Assembly (NCBI RefSeq): GCF_000495255.1
Contig: NZ_AVAO01000002.1
Coordinates: forward strand, 1 to 58,226
DNA from: Candidatus Phytoplasma tritici
GTDB lineage: Bacteria > Bacillota_I > Bacilli_A > Acholeplasmatales > Acholeplasmataceae
Direction of reading: 5' to 3'
DNA length: 58,226 nt
The notes beneath the pieces were generated by a model. That model saw only the letters and a list, made by a program, of their open reading frames with translations, was not told the DNA's origin and did no database searches. Made by a program: the position numbers and the translations under genes. Positions 8,254 through 17,558 of the stretch are shown in pieces; the stretch's first letter is position 1, and every line of letters starts with the position of its first letter.

Positions 8254-9942
8254 TTATTCACTTTTAACACTAATAAAAATAGGAATAACAATAGGTCTTT
8301 TTTTAGTTTCTTTGAATAAAAATTTAACTAACGATTCTCTAATATTTTTTTTGAAATCATTCCATTTAAGATACTTTTTTTTCAAAAAAATTTCACTTTT
8401 TTCATCAAAAATAGCCTTTAACTTAGGAAAAATATGACTAGTTTCGGAATCTGCTAAAAAGCCTTTACTTACTAATTGTGGTTCTCCTACTATTTTTTTA
8501 TGTTTAGCATTAACATTGGCAACAACAATTATAACTCCATCCGCTGCTAAAAGTTCACGGTCTTTCATAATAAAATCTTGCCCATCAATAACGGGAGTGC
8601 CATCAATTAAAATTTCTGTAAGAACGCCAGTATTAGATTCGACAAAAGCATCTTTTTGTGAGTCGCAATGCCAAATACTACCATTTTCTAACAAGAAAGT
8701 TTGGTTGAGTTTGAATCCTAAACTTTGAGCAATTTTTTGCACTTGATATTGATGACGATATTCACCCATAACAGGAATAATGTATTGAGGTTTTAAAAAA
8801 TTAAGCATCAATTTAAGGGTTTTTTCATAATCATTGGAACAAGCGTCTAAATCTTTGACCAAAACATGGGCTTGAATATTGTGGCGTGACAAAAGATCTA
8901 GGGTTTGAGATTGCATTTTGGCAATTCCTGCCATTTCTTTGGACATTAACAACACTAAATCTTGGGGCGTTAAATGAATTAAATTATCTGTTTTTTGACA
9001 CATTTTTTGCAAATGAAACAAAGATTCAAAATGCTTACCTAGCACAAATACAACTAATTTTGGATGTTTTTTGGAGTCTTCTAGTGTTTTTAATTCCACT
9101 AAATTGAAGTAAGGCACTTTTAAAAAACCTTTTTTCAAAGCAACATCAATAATTTTTTCACTTTTTCTACCTAAAAAAGTTATTTTAAAATTAAGTCTAC
9201 ATGCCAAATCCACTACAGATTGAATTTTTAACAAATCAGGCATCAAAGAAGGAATAACAATAATTCCTTCGGATTTCAGCAAGTGATTGCTAAAATAGTT
9301 ATTCAATTTTTGCTCAAAACTTGATGCATCGTTATTATGCGAAGATGTGCTAAAAGCCCCATAGCAAGAAGGCAAAAAGGCAAGCACTTTGGATTGTGCT
9401 AATTGAGCTAATCTTGTAAAATTGGTTTGAAAAAATTTATTTTTAGAATGCAATAATTTCAGGTCGCCAGAGTAAACGATGCTACCTCTTTTAGTTTGAA
9501 AAAATATCCCCAATGTTTCAGGAATCAACTGCGATGTAGCAAAAAAGGCCACTGACACATCATCAAAAATAAGTCTTTCATCACTTTTAACGATTTGTAG
9601 ATTAAAATTGCAATAATTAACTTTATGACTTTGAAAATGCGCTTTTAGGACTTGCATAGTAAAATAAGAAGCATAAACAGGGATATCAAAATCTTTCATC
9701 AAGTAAGGCAAGGCACCCAAATTGGTTTCAAAAGACGAAGATAAAAAAACGCCTTTAATCTTATCTTTGATATCTTGTAATTTGTAATAATCAGCAATCA
9801 TAGAATCGATGCCATAAAGAGAGGTATTGGGATATTTTAGTCCAGCATCAATTAAAAAATAAGATTCATTAATTTGCAAGACGTAAAAGTTTTTTCCACT
9901 TTCGCCCAGTCCTCCTAAAGCAAAAAATTTAATGTCATTCAT
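8254..9942 (-). CDS. RNase J paralogue with degenerate active site (RNase J2-like)
   Basis: A 562-residue protein colinear with the RNase J at 3584-5275 (FFALGGLGE-GKN start, beta-CASP region, PIVIPIFISV end). Every metal-binding motif is lost. THGHEDHIGG is LSSSFETNLGA (residues 68-77), the SDSTN region is PSCYGAF, the HVSGHGNQND region is DLDACSNDYE, and PVHGEHRM is PVMGEYRH. The frame is intact over its whole length, so the protein is under selection for something other than catalysis. By analogy with Bacillus RNase J2 it probably pairs with the active RNase J as a structural or regulatory partner. The chosen start (9942) has a GGAGG site six bases upstream; the open frame runs 12 codons further. 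Confidence 0.88.
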   Translation of the reverse strand: MNDIKFFALGGLGESGKNFYVLQINESYFLIDAGLKYPNTSLYGIDSMIADYYKLQDIKDKIKGVFLSSSFETNLGALPYLMKDFDIPVYASYFTMQVLKAHFQSHKVNYCNFNLQIVKSDERLIFDDVSVAFFATSQLIPETLGIFFQTKRGSIVYSGDLKLLHSKNKFFQTNFTRLAQLAQSKVLAFLPSCYGAFSTSSHNNDASSFEQKLNNYFSNHLLKSEGIIVIPSLMPDLLKIQSVVDLACRLNFKITFLGRKSEKIIDVALKKGFLKVPYFNLVELKTLEDSKKHPKLVVFVLGKHFESLFHLQKMCQKTDNLIHLTPQDLVLLMSKEMAGIAKMQSQTLDLLSRHNIQAHVLVKDLDACSNDYEKTLKLMLNFLKPQYIIPVMGEYRHQYQVQKIAQSLGFKLNQTFLLENGSIWHCDSQKDAFVESNTGVLTEILIDGTPVIDGQDFIMKDRELLAADGVIIVVANVNAKHKKIVGEPQLVSKGFLADSETSHIFPKLKAIFDEKSEIFLKKKYLKWNDFKKNIRESLVKFLFKETKKRPIVIPIFISVKSE

Positions 9943-9978
9943 TTGGAACCTCCAGTTTATAATTTGGAAATTATTCAT

Positions 9979-11000
9979 AATTAAAGATGAAAATAATTTC
10001 TTGAAATGTTTTGAAAATTAAAAAATTAAAAAATAAAAATTGGGATTGAATTGGGATCGCAAATCCAGAATCGAGCATTGAAAAATATATTTAGGTTTCA
10101 AGTTTGGTAATTATTGGAATTGTTGAATTATTTAGTAAATATTTTTTCGTTTTGTCAATTTAAATGTTTTTGTAAAAGCCAAATTTGTATATGATAATTC
10201 CGAATTTATCTAATTTATCAATAAATAAACTTGCAAAATGCCCAAAATAAAAATAAAACAGCAATTGCAATGCAATTAAAATCAATAAAAACTCGCAACA
10301 AATGCACGAAAACTTTTTTTGGAAAACTTGCTCGTATTTTATTGTAGTAAAAATATTATTTATTAGGTTAAAAGTGTTTTATAAGAGTCAAAATAAAATT
10401 TTGAATAATTAAATATTAGCCAGAAGGAAAAAATAAAAAAGAAATATAATAAAAAAATAGGTGGATTATTAATGATTTTGGGCAATTTGATAATAATTTT
10501 AAATCATTAATAAAAAAATATTTTTTCAGTTTTCTTTGGTTTTTTCAAATATTGCATTTTTATTGGATATTAAAATCTCCAAAAGCAATTTTTTATTGAT
10601 AAATATTTTTAATAATTTTCAAAATCATAAATAATTGAAAAAATAATTGGCTTTAGGGTAAAACAGTTTTTTTGAATTATTTATGATTTTTAAACTTGGA
10701 TTATAATTTTTTTCCAAAGAAATTGATTTTGAGACGGGTTATAAAAAATAAATTTCTTGCAAATATATAGTTTTAAATTTAGTTTCAATTTTAAATCTAG
10801 ATTATAACTTTTTTATAAGTTAATTTTAATATTATTGTTAGTATTAATTTTGGTTTTTTAAAATAAGCCGAATTATTACTTTTGATTTAAAAATTTAAGC
10901 AACCAATCAAAATACTAAATATTATCTAATATACCTATATTATACTAAAAAAATAATTTTTAAAAACGCATTTTTGCCTCAAAGTTGACAAAAGAAATTA
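9979..11000. other. gene-free AT-rich stretch
   Basis: No supported gene. Short coding-like snatches appear on the minus strand but no family is recognisable. It contains the inverted repeat at 10621-10690. Confidence 0.5.
10621..10690. repeat. inverted repeat, dispersed motif
   Basis: Arms AAAATCATAAATAATT (10621-10636) and AATTATTTATGATTTT (10675-10690) are exact complements, and pairing extends inward past one mismatch. The same core AATTATTTATGATTTTT also occurs at 2622-2638 across the end of the spx relic. Confidence 0.55.
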
Positions 11001-11012
11001 TTTATGTAGTAA
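10985..11012 (+). promoter_or_regulatory. promoter-like sequence
   Basis: A consensus -35 TTGACA (10985-10990), a 16-bp spacer and TAGTAA as -10 (11007-11012). There is no ORF downstream before the terminator at 11077, which suggests a small RNA. Confidence 0.45.
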
Positions 11013-11018
11013 AATCCT

Positions 11019-11104
11019 CAATAAAGCGCGTAATTACTATTTTATTATTTGTTACAATTTTTGCTAAAATAATGAAAGACCCACTAAAAGCGGGTCTATT
11101 TTTT
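11019..11104 (+). ncRNA. candidate small RNA with its own terminator
   Basis: The stretch runs from the promoter-like sequence to a terminator hairpin (AGACCC paired with GGGTCT, 11077-11097, then ATTTTTT). About 86 nt would be transcribed, with no ORF. It does not resemble the cores of 4.5S/SRP RNA, RNase P or 6S RNA that I know. Either the sRNA is real, or the hairpin terminates something else. Confidence 0.35.
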
Positions 11105-11279
11105 AGAAATTGGCAAAAATCTTAAATTTTATAATGATAAGGATAATTGTTTTGCAATTTTTAATTTTAGTATCATTAATATTATATTTGATTTATATTA
11201 TTTTATCATTATTTAAAAATTTAAGCACTAATAACAGGTCTAAAAAGGTTTAATTTTTTTTCTAAAATTTAACCAAAGT

Positions 11280-11600
11280 GTTATTACACTGAATTAAATC
11301 CAAATGAATTATGGAAAGAAGAACAAAAGGAGTTATGACATTAGCAGTAATTCCCATATTTCAGTTAGCAATCCAGTCCAATTCAACAAACCCAACAAAA
11401 GCAAAAAAGGTACAATCTTTAATATTGGTAATAAATTGAGTTATGATAAAAGGAACTGATTTTTTAATGATTATGGAAAAATAATGTTGTAAAAATTTTG
11501 TTTTTGTGTCATTACCAAAGAAAAAGCATCCTCAATTTGTCCTTTATCAACAAATTGCTGCTTTAACAATATGAATTCCTCTAGAAAGAAAATTAACATT
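11280..11600 (-). pseudogene. amino-acid ABC transporter permease, 3' fragment
   Basis: The minus strand encodes the EAA-loop region and last helices of a polar amino-acid permease. VDKGQIEDAFSLVMTQKQ is the EAA loop and NFYNIIFP continues it. After a frame change come KKSVPFIITQFITNIKD, then FFAFVGFVEL and ITANVITPFVLLSII. This matches the GlnP/HisM family pattern (VDKGQIEAAxSLGM, LPPLxNxFISLIKDSSL). In-frame stops and frameshifts remove function, and the 5' part is missing. A matching solute-binding-protein relic on the same strand at 13330-14160 suggests one former transporter operon, now split by mobile-unit debris. Confidence 0.65.
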
Positions 11601-12248
11601 TAAAAAATTTTGTTGAGGGATAAATCTTTTTTAAAAGTTGTTAAAATACATTCACTAGAACCAAAAAACTATAAATATTTTGGTTATAATCACCAAAACA
11701 ATAATAAAATATTAGTTTTATTTAGTAAAAATTCTTTTATATTTAAATAATAAAAATAATTTAAATCTTGAAATTCATCAATAAAAATAGAACGATTATA
11801 AACAAAACCAATATTTTTTTAAACAAATTCAATAAAATAACTAGTTTTAATTAATAAACCATCAAAAGTTATTAAATTTAAAGAATTTAATTTATCATAA
11901 TACAAGTCTAATAACATTTCAAAAAAAATTTATAACAATTTTATTTTTGAAAAGTTAAACGTATTAATTTATTTAAATATTGTAAAAGTTTGTTAAATGA
12001 ATATTTTTCAATTCATCATCAGTATAAAAAGGATTAGTTTTTTTAATGATAAAAATAATTTATCATAAATAATATTTTTGGTATTATGAGTAGCCACCAA
12101 AATTAAATGATTATCTTTTTCTTTTTTTATTAATTTCTCAATTAAAACATTATTTTTACCAACACCAACTCAACCATGTATAATATTACATAAAAGAATC
12201 ATCATAATTAATAATATCTTTTTGTTCTTTTGATAAATTAAATAACAT
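11600..12248 (-). pseudogene. UvrD-like superfamily I helicase, decayed copy 1
   Basis: ATG 12248 follows AAAGGAG and starts LSKEQKDIINYDD, the usual UvrD Q-motif region. After a frame change VGVGKNNVLIEKLI gives a Walker A variant, then LILVATHNTKNI. LITFDGLL matches the Ia/TFHGL region, IFIDEFQDLN is Walker B (motif II), and a shifted frame gives GDYNQNIYSFFGS for motif III. Several stops and shifts interrupt it. The match stops after motif III, so the C-terminal half is missing. UvrD genes are standard cargo of phytoplasma PMUs. It is a different copy from the fragment at 12484-12893. Confidence 0.65.
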
Positions 12249-12392
12249 TTTGTTGTTCTCCTTTATAATATTAAAAAAACCTAAATCCCCAAAATGGGAC
12301 TTTATAGAAGGGGTATATAATAGTTAATCTTAATATCCATCGGCTGACCGCCTAGTTCTATATGATCGTCTTTTAATATGAATATAATATGA

Positions 12393-12483
12393 TTAATGAT
12401 TTACAACTTCTTTAACAGTTCCATCTGGGTTATAATAATTTGTTTTAAGTTTTTTACCTTTTTGAGGGTCGTAAATAGTATAT
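12393..12483 (-). pseudogene. DUF2963 C-terminal remnant
   Basis: Encodes IYDPQKGKKLKTNYYNPDGT followed by VKEVVNH and a stop. YDPxTGKxxKxTYYNPDGT is the hallmark of the phytoplasma-specific DUF2963 repeat. The 5' side has been replaced by a UvrD-like fragment. Confidence 0.6.
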
Positions 12484-12890
12484 TTATTTAATATTATTAA
12501 AAGAAGAAACATATTTATTCAAATTATTATTGGATTTCAAAATATTTTTAATAGCATATTCGGTTTCTAATTCATCTATAATTTTAAAACTACAATCATA
12601 TTTATTATTTAATAAATCAATATTCTTTTTTAAAATACTATTGCTTAATCCATGAAAAGTCATAATTTTAATATCTGTATAAAAACGTTTCTTAATTTCA
12701 TTAACCGTACTTTTACTAAAAAATAAAATTAAAATATCATCCAAAGAAATTTCCAATTTATCAATTGAAATATTTAACACGCTTAATTAAAACTGTGGTA
12801 TTTCCGGTGCCTGCGCCAGCAACAACATTTAAAGAACCTTTATTATATTTAATTACTTTTAATTGTTCTTGACTTAATTTTTTTATACTT
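12484..12890 (-). pseudogene. UvrD-like superfamily I helicase, decayed copy 2
   Basis: The N-terminal third only. KLSQEQLKVIKYNKGSLNVV leads into the Walker A, which reads GAGTGNT instead of GAGTGKT, so the catalytic lysine is asparagine. After a frame change the 98-residue open frame continues LNISIDKLEISLDDILILFF, STVNEIKKRF (motif Ia) and IMTFHGLSNSILKK. It stops at DUF2963 debris. Compared with the cassette copy at 56568 (ATGAATAAATTAAGT), the start codon has been deleted here. No function is possible. Confidence 0.7.
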
Positions 12891-12891
12891 T

Positions 12892-12919
12892 AATGAGTGT
12901 TTTTCAAAAAACACTCATT
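12892..12919. terminator. hairpin between small ORF and uvrD relic
   Basis: A 13-bp perfect stem, AATGAGTGTTTTT with its complement. It overlaps the stop codon of the 37-residue ORF. The same hairpin lies at 56528-56555 in the same position relative to homologous genes, so it belongs to the cassette. It may act as an attenuator between the small ORFs and uvrD. Confidence 0.65.
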
Positions 12920-13031
12920 ATTTAATCCATGTAATTTTAGTTGAATCAAGAACAATAACGCCAAAATTATATAAAACAAAAATAAATATACAATTAAGGT
13001 CAATAAGTGTTAAAACTTGTCTTAAAGTCAT
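12918..13031 (-). CDS. small PMU membrane protein (37 aa)
   Basis: Starts MTLRQVLTLIDLNCIFIFVL and ends STKITWIK, a single hydrophobic segment with a short basic tail. The start lies 34 bases after the upstream 54-residue ORF, with an AGAAAGGAT site. A homologue sits at 56416-56505 (29 aa, MTLRQVLTLIALSGIFIFVL). Conservation of the reading frame between the two copies supports real translation, at least ancestrally. Function unknown; it is too short for the usual gene callers. Confidence 0.55.
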   Translation of the reverse strand: MTLRQVLTLIDLNCIFIFVLYNFGVIVLDSTKITWIK

Positions 13032-13064
13032 TTTATTATAATCCTTTCTTTTATATTATGCTAA

Positions 13065-13229
13065 TTACTTAGCTAAACTCCAATAACCTTTTGAAGCAAA
13101 ATAAATAATAAAAGGAATAACAATACCTAAGGTAGGTAAAACCAAATATTGCAAAAAACTGCCTAAAGTTAATTTATTTCTTCTAAAAGATTTTTTAATG
13201 GAATAATAACTTATGTAATTTCTCGTCAT
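13065..13229 (-). CDS. small PMU membrane protein (54 aa)
   Basis: Begins MTRNYISYYSIKKSFRRNKL, a basic N-terminus, followed by a hydrophobic stretch (FLQYLVLPTLGIVIPFIIYF) and ASKGYWSLAK. An AAGGAG site precedes the ATG. A diverged copy at 56218-56381 keeps SKKSFRRNKLNLSSF and LPTLGIVIPFFLYFASKGY but has lost one base. The order 54-aa ORF, 37-aa ORF, hairpin, uvrD is identical in both places. Function unknown; one transmembrane helix with a positively charged cytoplasmic end is likely. Confidence 0.6.
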   Translation of the reverse strand: MTRNYISYYSIKKSFRRNKLTLGSFLQYLVLPTLGIVIPFIIYFASKGYWSLAK

Positions 13230-13329
13230 TTAATCTCCTTTTTTGTTTTTTTATAAATGGGGGGGCACTTTATTCAATTATCACCTATTCTTTTCAAAAA
13301 TAAAATACTTTAAATCTTTGTCTATTTCA

Positions 13330-14160
13330 TTATTTTAACGTACTATTACATCATCGACTACAAAAAATATCTGCTTTATTATTTCTAATAAATTCCAAAT
13401 TAGGTCCAATATCATCTGAAAAAGTTTTTTTGATAATATCTCTATTGTTTGATATTTTTTTAATATAACCTTTACCTAAAATCTGTATCAGGTAGCACTA
13501 GCAGTAACAGCTATAAAAGTAAATGATTTGTCTTTGCCTTCATTTTTGGCAGGTTTTATATAACTTGTCTAAGTGAGCAAATAAATCTGTATCTTTGACT
13601 CTTGCATTGTGTGCAAAAAGAACAGATTCAAAATCTTTATTGTTCTTCCCCTTCTTACTATAAATCCATTCATAGGAATGTTGTATAAAATACTAAAATC
13701 AACTTTGGTTTTTCTAGCCTAAGTAATATCAAAACATAAAGCAATTATATCGGCTTTTCCTGTTTCAATATCAATAATAATACTACAAAAGTATTAATTG
13801 TTAATTATAATTATTTGCTTTGTTGTTTGGCGATTTATTTCAATAACAAAATTTCAAACCCAATTAAACACTCATCTCCCAAAGTAAGATGGCTATCTTA
13901 ATCCAAAGGCATCATAAGATTGCACACAAACAGGACCCATTCCTACAAAAATACCTCTTTTAAGAGCATTAAGATTGAAGTTTTTCTTATCAAAACTTTA
14001 ATATGTAACAAAAATAAAAAAAGCTATCAAAAAATAATTAAAATACCGAAATACCTTATTTTTAATTAAATATTACTTTACTTTCGAAAAAAAGATTTTA
14101 CCTTATTTAAAAATTAATACAAATATCACTAATATCGCTAATCATAAGTCAAGTTAATTA
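13330..14160 (-). pseudogene. amino-acid ABC transporter solute-binding protein
   Basis: A decayed extracellular binding protein of the ArtI/GlnH type. An RBS-like AAAGGAG lies near 14160. A hydrophobic leader (YFNYFLIAFFIFVTY) and NLNALKRGIFVGM follow, then DSHLTLGDECLIGFEI, IIIDIETGKADIIALCFDIT and ARKTKVDFSILYNIPM. These match the family phrases LVVG, GFEIDL, GKVDIIxxxxxITxxRxxxVDFSxPY. Multiple stops and frame changes occur. Further coding-like pieces (DLFAHLDKL, FTFIAVTASA, DIIKKTFSDDIGPNLEFI) lie downstream. The permease relic at 11280-11600 is the likely partner gene. Confidence 0.68.
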
Positions 14161-15060
14161 TCTCCTTTTATACAGTTTTAATATATGTTTTTTTATATTT
14201 TGATATATCTTTATATTTTTAAAATATATAATCATTTTAAATAACTATTAATAATTTTCTTTTTACTATATTGCTATGTTGGTTTTCTTTTTTTGTGTTT
14301 CTTGGTTGGGGTATTTCTTTATAGATAAAAATAACACAATAACAACAAATAAATGGCTTTATAAATGATTTTTAAAATAAAACTAAAATAAGTAAAATGA
14401 AAAATTGGACAAATAAATAAAAAAGTAAGTTAGGGCAAAATATAAAAAATAATTAAAAATCTAATAAATTAAAAATAAAACAGTTGCAAATATAAAAAAA
14501 AGATTGTGAAATGGAATAATTTTAAATGAATAAATATTTAGCTTTCCCAAAATAAAAAAATTCAAATAATGAAAATCGACATTAAAATAAAATAAATAAA
14601 TAAAATAAATTGATATTATAAATTAATGTTATAAAAATAGCCAATTAATAAATGACTTTTTAGTTTTGTTCAAATAGCATCATAATTATAAATAATTACT
14701 TACTAAACAAATTAATTTAATTTTATCTAATAATTAATTTATAAGACTTTATAATCGGATAATTAATCATTGATAAAAAGATTTTGAATTTAAAATGTTT
14801 TTGCGCAATTTATTGTTCCCTAAAGTTTTTTATATATCATAAATCGATTGTTGTTGGGGAGGGTGTTGTCATAATTATGATAAATGTATCAAAAAAGATA
14901 AATATTTTTGAAATTGTTTTTAAAATAAATGATTATTGTTTTTTCTACAAATCATGAAAGTATTTATTACTGGATACTATACAATAATTTTTGTATTTTT
15001 GCAAATATTAATTAATTTTTAAGTTTTAAGGAGTATGAAAAAATAAAAAGTAAATAAAAT
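14161..15060. other. gene-free AT-rich stretch
   Basis: About 900 bases of low-complexity AT-rich DNA with no ORF, RNA or repeat that I can support. Confidence 0.5.
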
Positions 15061-15089
15061 AAAAAAAACCCATCAATTAAGAAGGGTTT
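15061..15089 (-). terminator. terminator downstream of ftsH
   Basis: AAACCC pairs with GGGTTT across a 12-nt loop. The minus strand continues in a long T run. Confidence 0.65.
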
Positions 15090-15199
15090 ATTGGGGTATT
15101 AAATTGTAAAAAGTATATAAAAGATTTGTTTTTTTGTAATGTAATTATTGATTATTCACTAGGGGAAGTTGGTTTCAGAGGCGGAGGAATTAGTGTTTC

Positions 15200-16951
15200 T
15201 TAAGGTCTTTGTCTAAATTTATTATCTTCTAATTTTATTTTGTATTCTTTTTTATTAGTTGATGTCGTTCCTTTTTGAACTTCAACAGTTGAAATTGTTG
15301 TTGTATAAAAATATTGACTTTCTTCAGACACAAAATCATCTTTTCCTAAATTTTGTGTAACAAGTTTTTCACTTAAATGTTTCCATTCTTGATTAGGAGT
15401 TTTGTTATCTTTATCATTTGGATTAGCTTTATATTTTTCAATAATTTCTTTAGCTGCATTATAACTAGCTTGAATAATTGCATTAATTTCTTTAGTTTGA
15501 GAATTATCATCAAAACTAAAATCCATACTTTCCGAACCTAATGACATTCCAAACTCTTTTACCATTTTAGTAACAATATCACGCACCTTTTTCAAATCAT
15601 CACAACAACCAACACTAACACTAGTTTCAAACACTTCTTCAGCTGCACGTCCTGCCAAAGTTGTAATAATTTGTTTTAATAAATCTTGTTTAGTTAATAA
15701 TTGATTGGCTTGTTCATCTTCATTACTAGCAAACAAAAAGATAGTATATCCCCCTGCTTGTCCTCTTGGTTTAGCAGTTACGCGATGCACATCAAACCCT
15801 AGAGCATGAGCTACTATAGCGTGTCCTAATTCATGATTAATAACTCTTTTTTTATCTGATTGAGAGGTACTTTGTTTTAATTCAGGACCCATTAAAATTA
15901 AATCCATAGCATCATAAATATGTAAAAGTGTAATTTTGTTTAGGGAATTAGTATCTTTGGAGGCTATCTTTTTAGATTCTTTCACTAAAGAATTAATATC
16001 TGAAGGAGTAAAGTGGGATCCGTGCAGAATTTTTGCCACTTGTTTTAATTCATCTTTTGAAGGATAATTTGTTTCTTTAATATTTTCGTATTTCATAAAA
16101 GCTGTAAGTAAGGTTTGGGTTGTTTTTAAATCTGGAGTGCCTAAATAAATTTGCTTCCCTAAACGCCCTTCTCTAATTAAGGCATCATCTAAAAAATCTT
16201 TACGATTAGTTGCTCCAATAACAATAGCTTGCGGAGTTTTTTCATCTGAATCTACTCCATCAAGTTGAGTTAATAAAGCATTAAGAGTGCCTGAATGTTC
16301 TTGAGCATTTTTTTCTTTACTTCTTTCAGTTCCAATAGCATCAATTTCATCAATAAAGATAAAATAATAACTCTGTCCACGTTGTTTGGCGGTTTCTTGA
16401 GCTACTTTAAATAAACCTCTTACACGAGCTGCTCCGACTCCTACATATTTTTCGACAAAATCAGAGCCAGTAGTAACAAAAAAAGGAGCTTTGTCTTTAA
16501 CAGAACCCGCTAAACATTTAGCTAAATAAGTTTTTCCTGTTCCTGGAGGACCGTACAATAAAACTCCTCTTGGTAAATCTTTACGAGGCAAAAGGTTCAT
16601 TTCATTTACATTATCATTTACTGCTTGAATATATTCTTTTAGCTCGTCTTTGACTTCATCATATCCAAAAAAGCTATCAATATTAAGATTGCTTTTGGGT
16701 TTGTATTCTTTTTCTCGCGCCCACATAGTATCTTCTTTGGTGCCTTTTCCCATAGAATTAACAAAATTTTCAACTCCATTAATTAAAACAAACAGAAAGA
16801 AAATAACAATAATATTTACAATAATAGTGCTTACATTAGTAGCAATTGCCAAATAATTTTTAGGTTTTTTAGGCGAGATTGGATAATTTGGCGAATTTTT
16901 CGGTTGATTATCTGTTTCAGGATATTCAAATCTTTGAGGTTCCCATTTCAT
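15200..16951 (-). CDS. ftsH: ATP-dependent zinc metalloprotease FtsH (HflB)
   Basis: A 583-residue membrane AAA+ protease that degrades membrane and short-lived proteins; phytoplasmas carry several copies, many in PMUs. Seen: a proline-rich N-terminus, one hydrophobic segment at about 37-57, Walker A GPPGTGKT (134-141), Walker B FIFIDEIDAIG, the pore region YVGVGAARVRG, and the zinc site HELGH (373-377) with the third acidic ligand in GCCDDL (about 452). Oddities: only one helix and no extracytoplasmic domain, GRLGKQ where most FtsH have GRFDRQ (an arginine-finger position), and a coherent 15-codon proline-rich frame after the TAA. It lies at the edge of the accessory zone. Confidence 0.92.
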   Translation of the reverse strand: MKWEPQRFEYPETDNQPKNSPNYPISPKKPKNYLAIATNVSTIIVNIIVIFFLFVLINGVENFVNSMGKGTKEDTMWAREKEYKPKSNLNIDSFFGYDEVKDELKEYIQAVNDNVNEMNLLPRKDLPRGVLLYGPPGTGKTYLAKCLAGSVKDKAPFFVTTGSDFVEKYVGVGAARVRGLFKVAQETAKQRGQSYYFIFIDEIDAIGTERSKEKNAQEHSGTLNALLTQLDGVDSDEKTPQAIVIGATNRKDFLDDALIREGRLGKQIYLGTPDLKTTQTLLTAFMKYENIKETNYPSKDELKQVAKILHGSHFTPSDINSLVKESKKIASKDTNSLNKITLLHIYDAMDLILMGPELKQSTSQSDKKRVINHELGHAIVAHALGFDVHRVTAKPRGQAGGYTIFLFASNEDEQANQLLTKQDLLKQIITTLAGRAAEEVFETSVSVGCCDDLKKVRDIVTKMVKEFGMSLGSESMDFSFDDNSQTKEINAIIQASYNAAKEIIEKYKANPNDKDNKTPNQEWKHLSEKLVTQNLGKDDFVSEESQYFYTTTISTVEVQKGTTSTNKKEYKIKLEDNKFRQRP

Positions 16952-17558
16952 AACATACCTTCCTTTATATTTTTTATATATTAATTAGTTAGTTTGAGAT
17001 TGGATTCATTTTTTTATTAAATTAATTTGAAATGATAAAAAAATATTTTTCAACTATAAAATTTTTAATGAAAATAAACAAATTGGCAAATACCAAAAAT
17101 AAGCATATTTACAAGCATTTATCCAACAATTTTTAATTATTTTAATCAATATTTGCAAAAAATTATTTTACTATAATTTTCTTAACACATTTATTTTAAC
17201 AAAATTTAGAGATATTATAACAATATCAGCAAAAAAAGCACTTTTTATGATTGCAATTTATTAATTTTATGATAAGCTAAAATTAGCAATAAATAAATTT
17301 GAAATATTAAGAGATTTTGGTCCTTTTTGATTGTTTATTGTTGCAATTTTAATTACTACTTTTTTTATTTTGTTATAAATTGATTATTTTGCTTTATAAT
17401 TATTTTATTGACTAATTTATTATATTTATGTTTATTAAATATTTTTCTTATATATTTAATAATTAAACAACAATTTACAACTTAAACTTATAAATTATAA
17501 ACTTAATTACAATTATAATAGTTAACTTTATTTCTCCAAAAAAGATAGGTATAAAACC
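16952..17558. other. gene-free divergent intergenic region
   Basis: Sits between the divergent ftsH and potA. No coding sequence is supported. A TATAAT at 17514-17519 is a plausible -10 for potABCD, but I see no good -35. Confidence 0.45.

Noticed and set aside
11019-11104. SRP (4.5S) RNA or RNase P RNA
   Set aside because: The conserved GGAAGCAG-type SRP tetraloop region and the RNase P core are not present.
15061-15089. CRISPR array or other regular spaced repeats anywhere in the window
   Set aside because: I saw only tandem or inverted repeats; no regularly spaced direct repeats and no cas-like genes.
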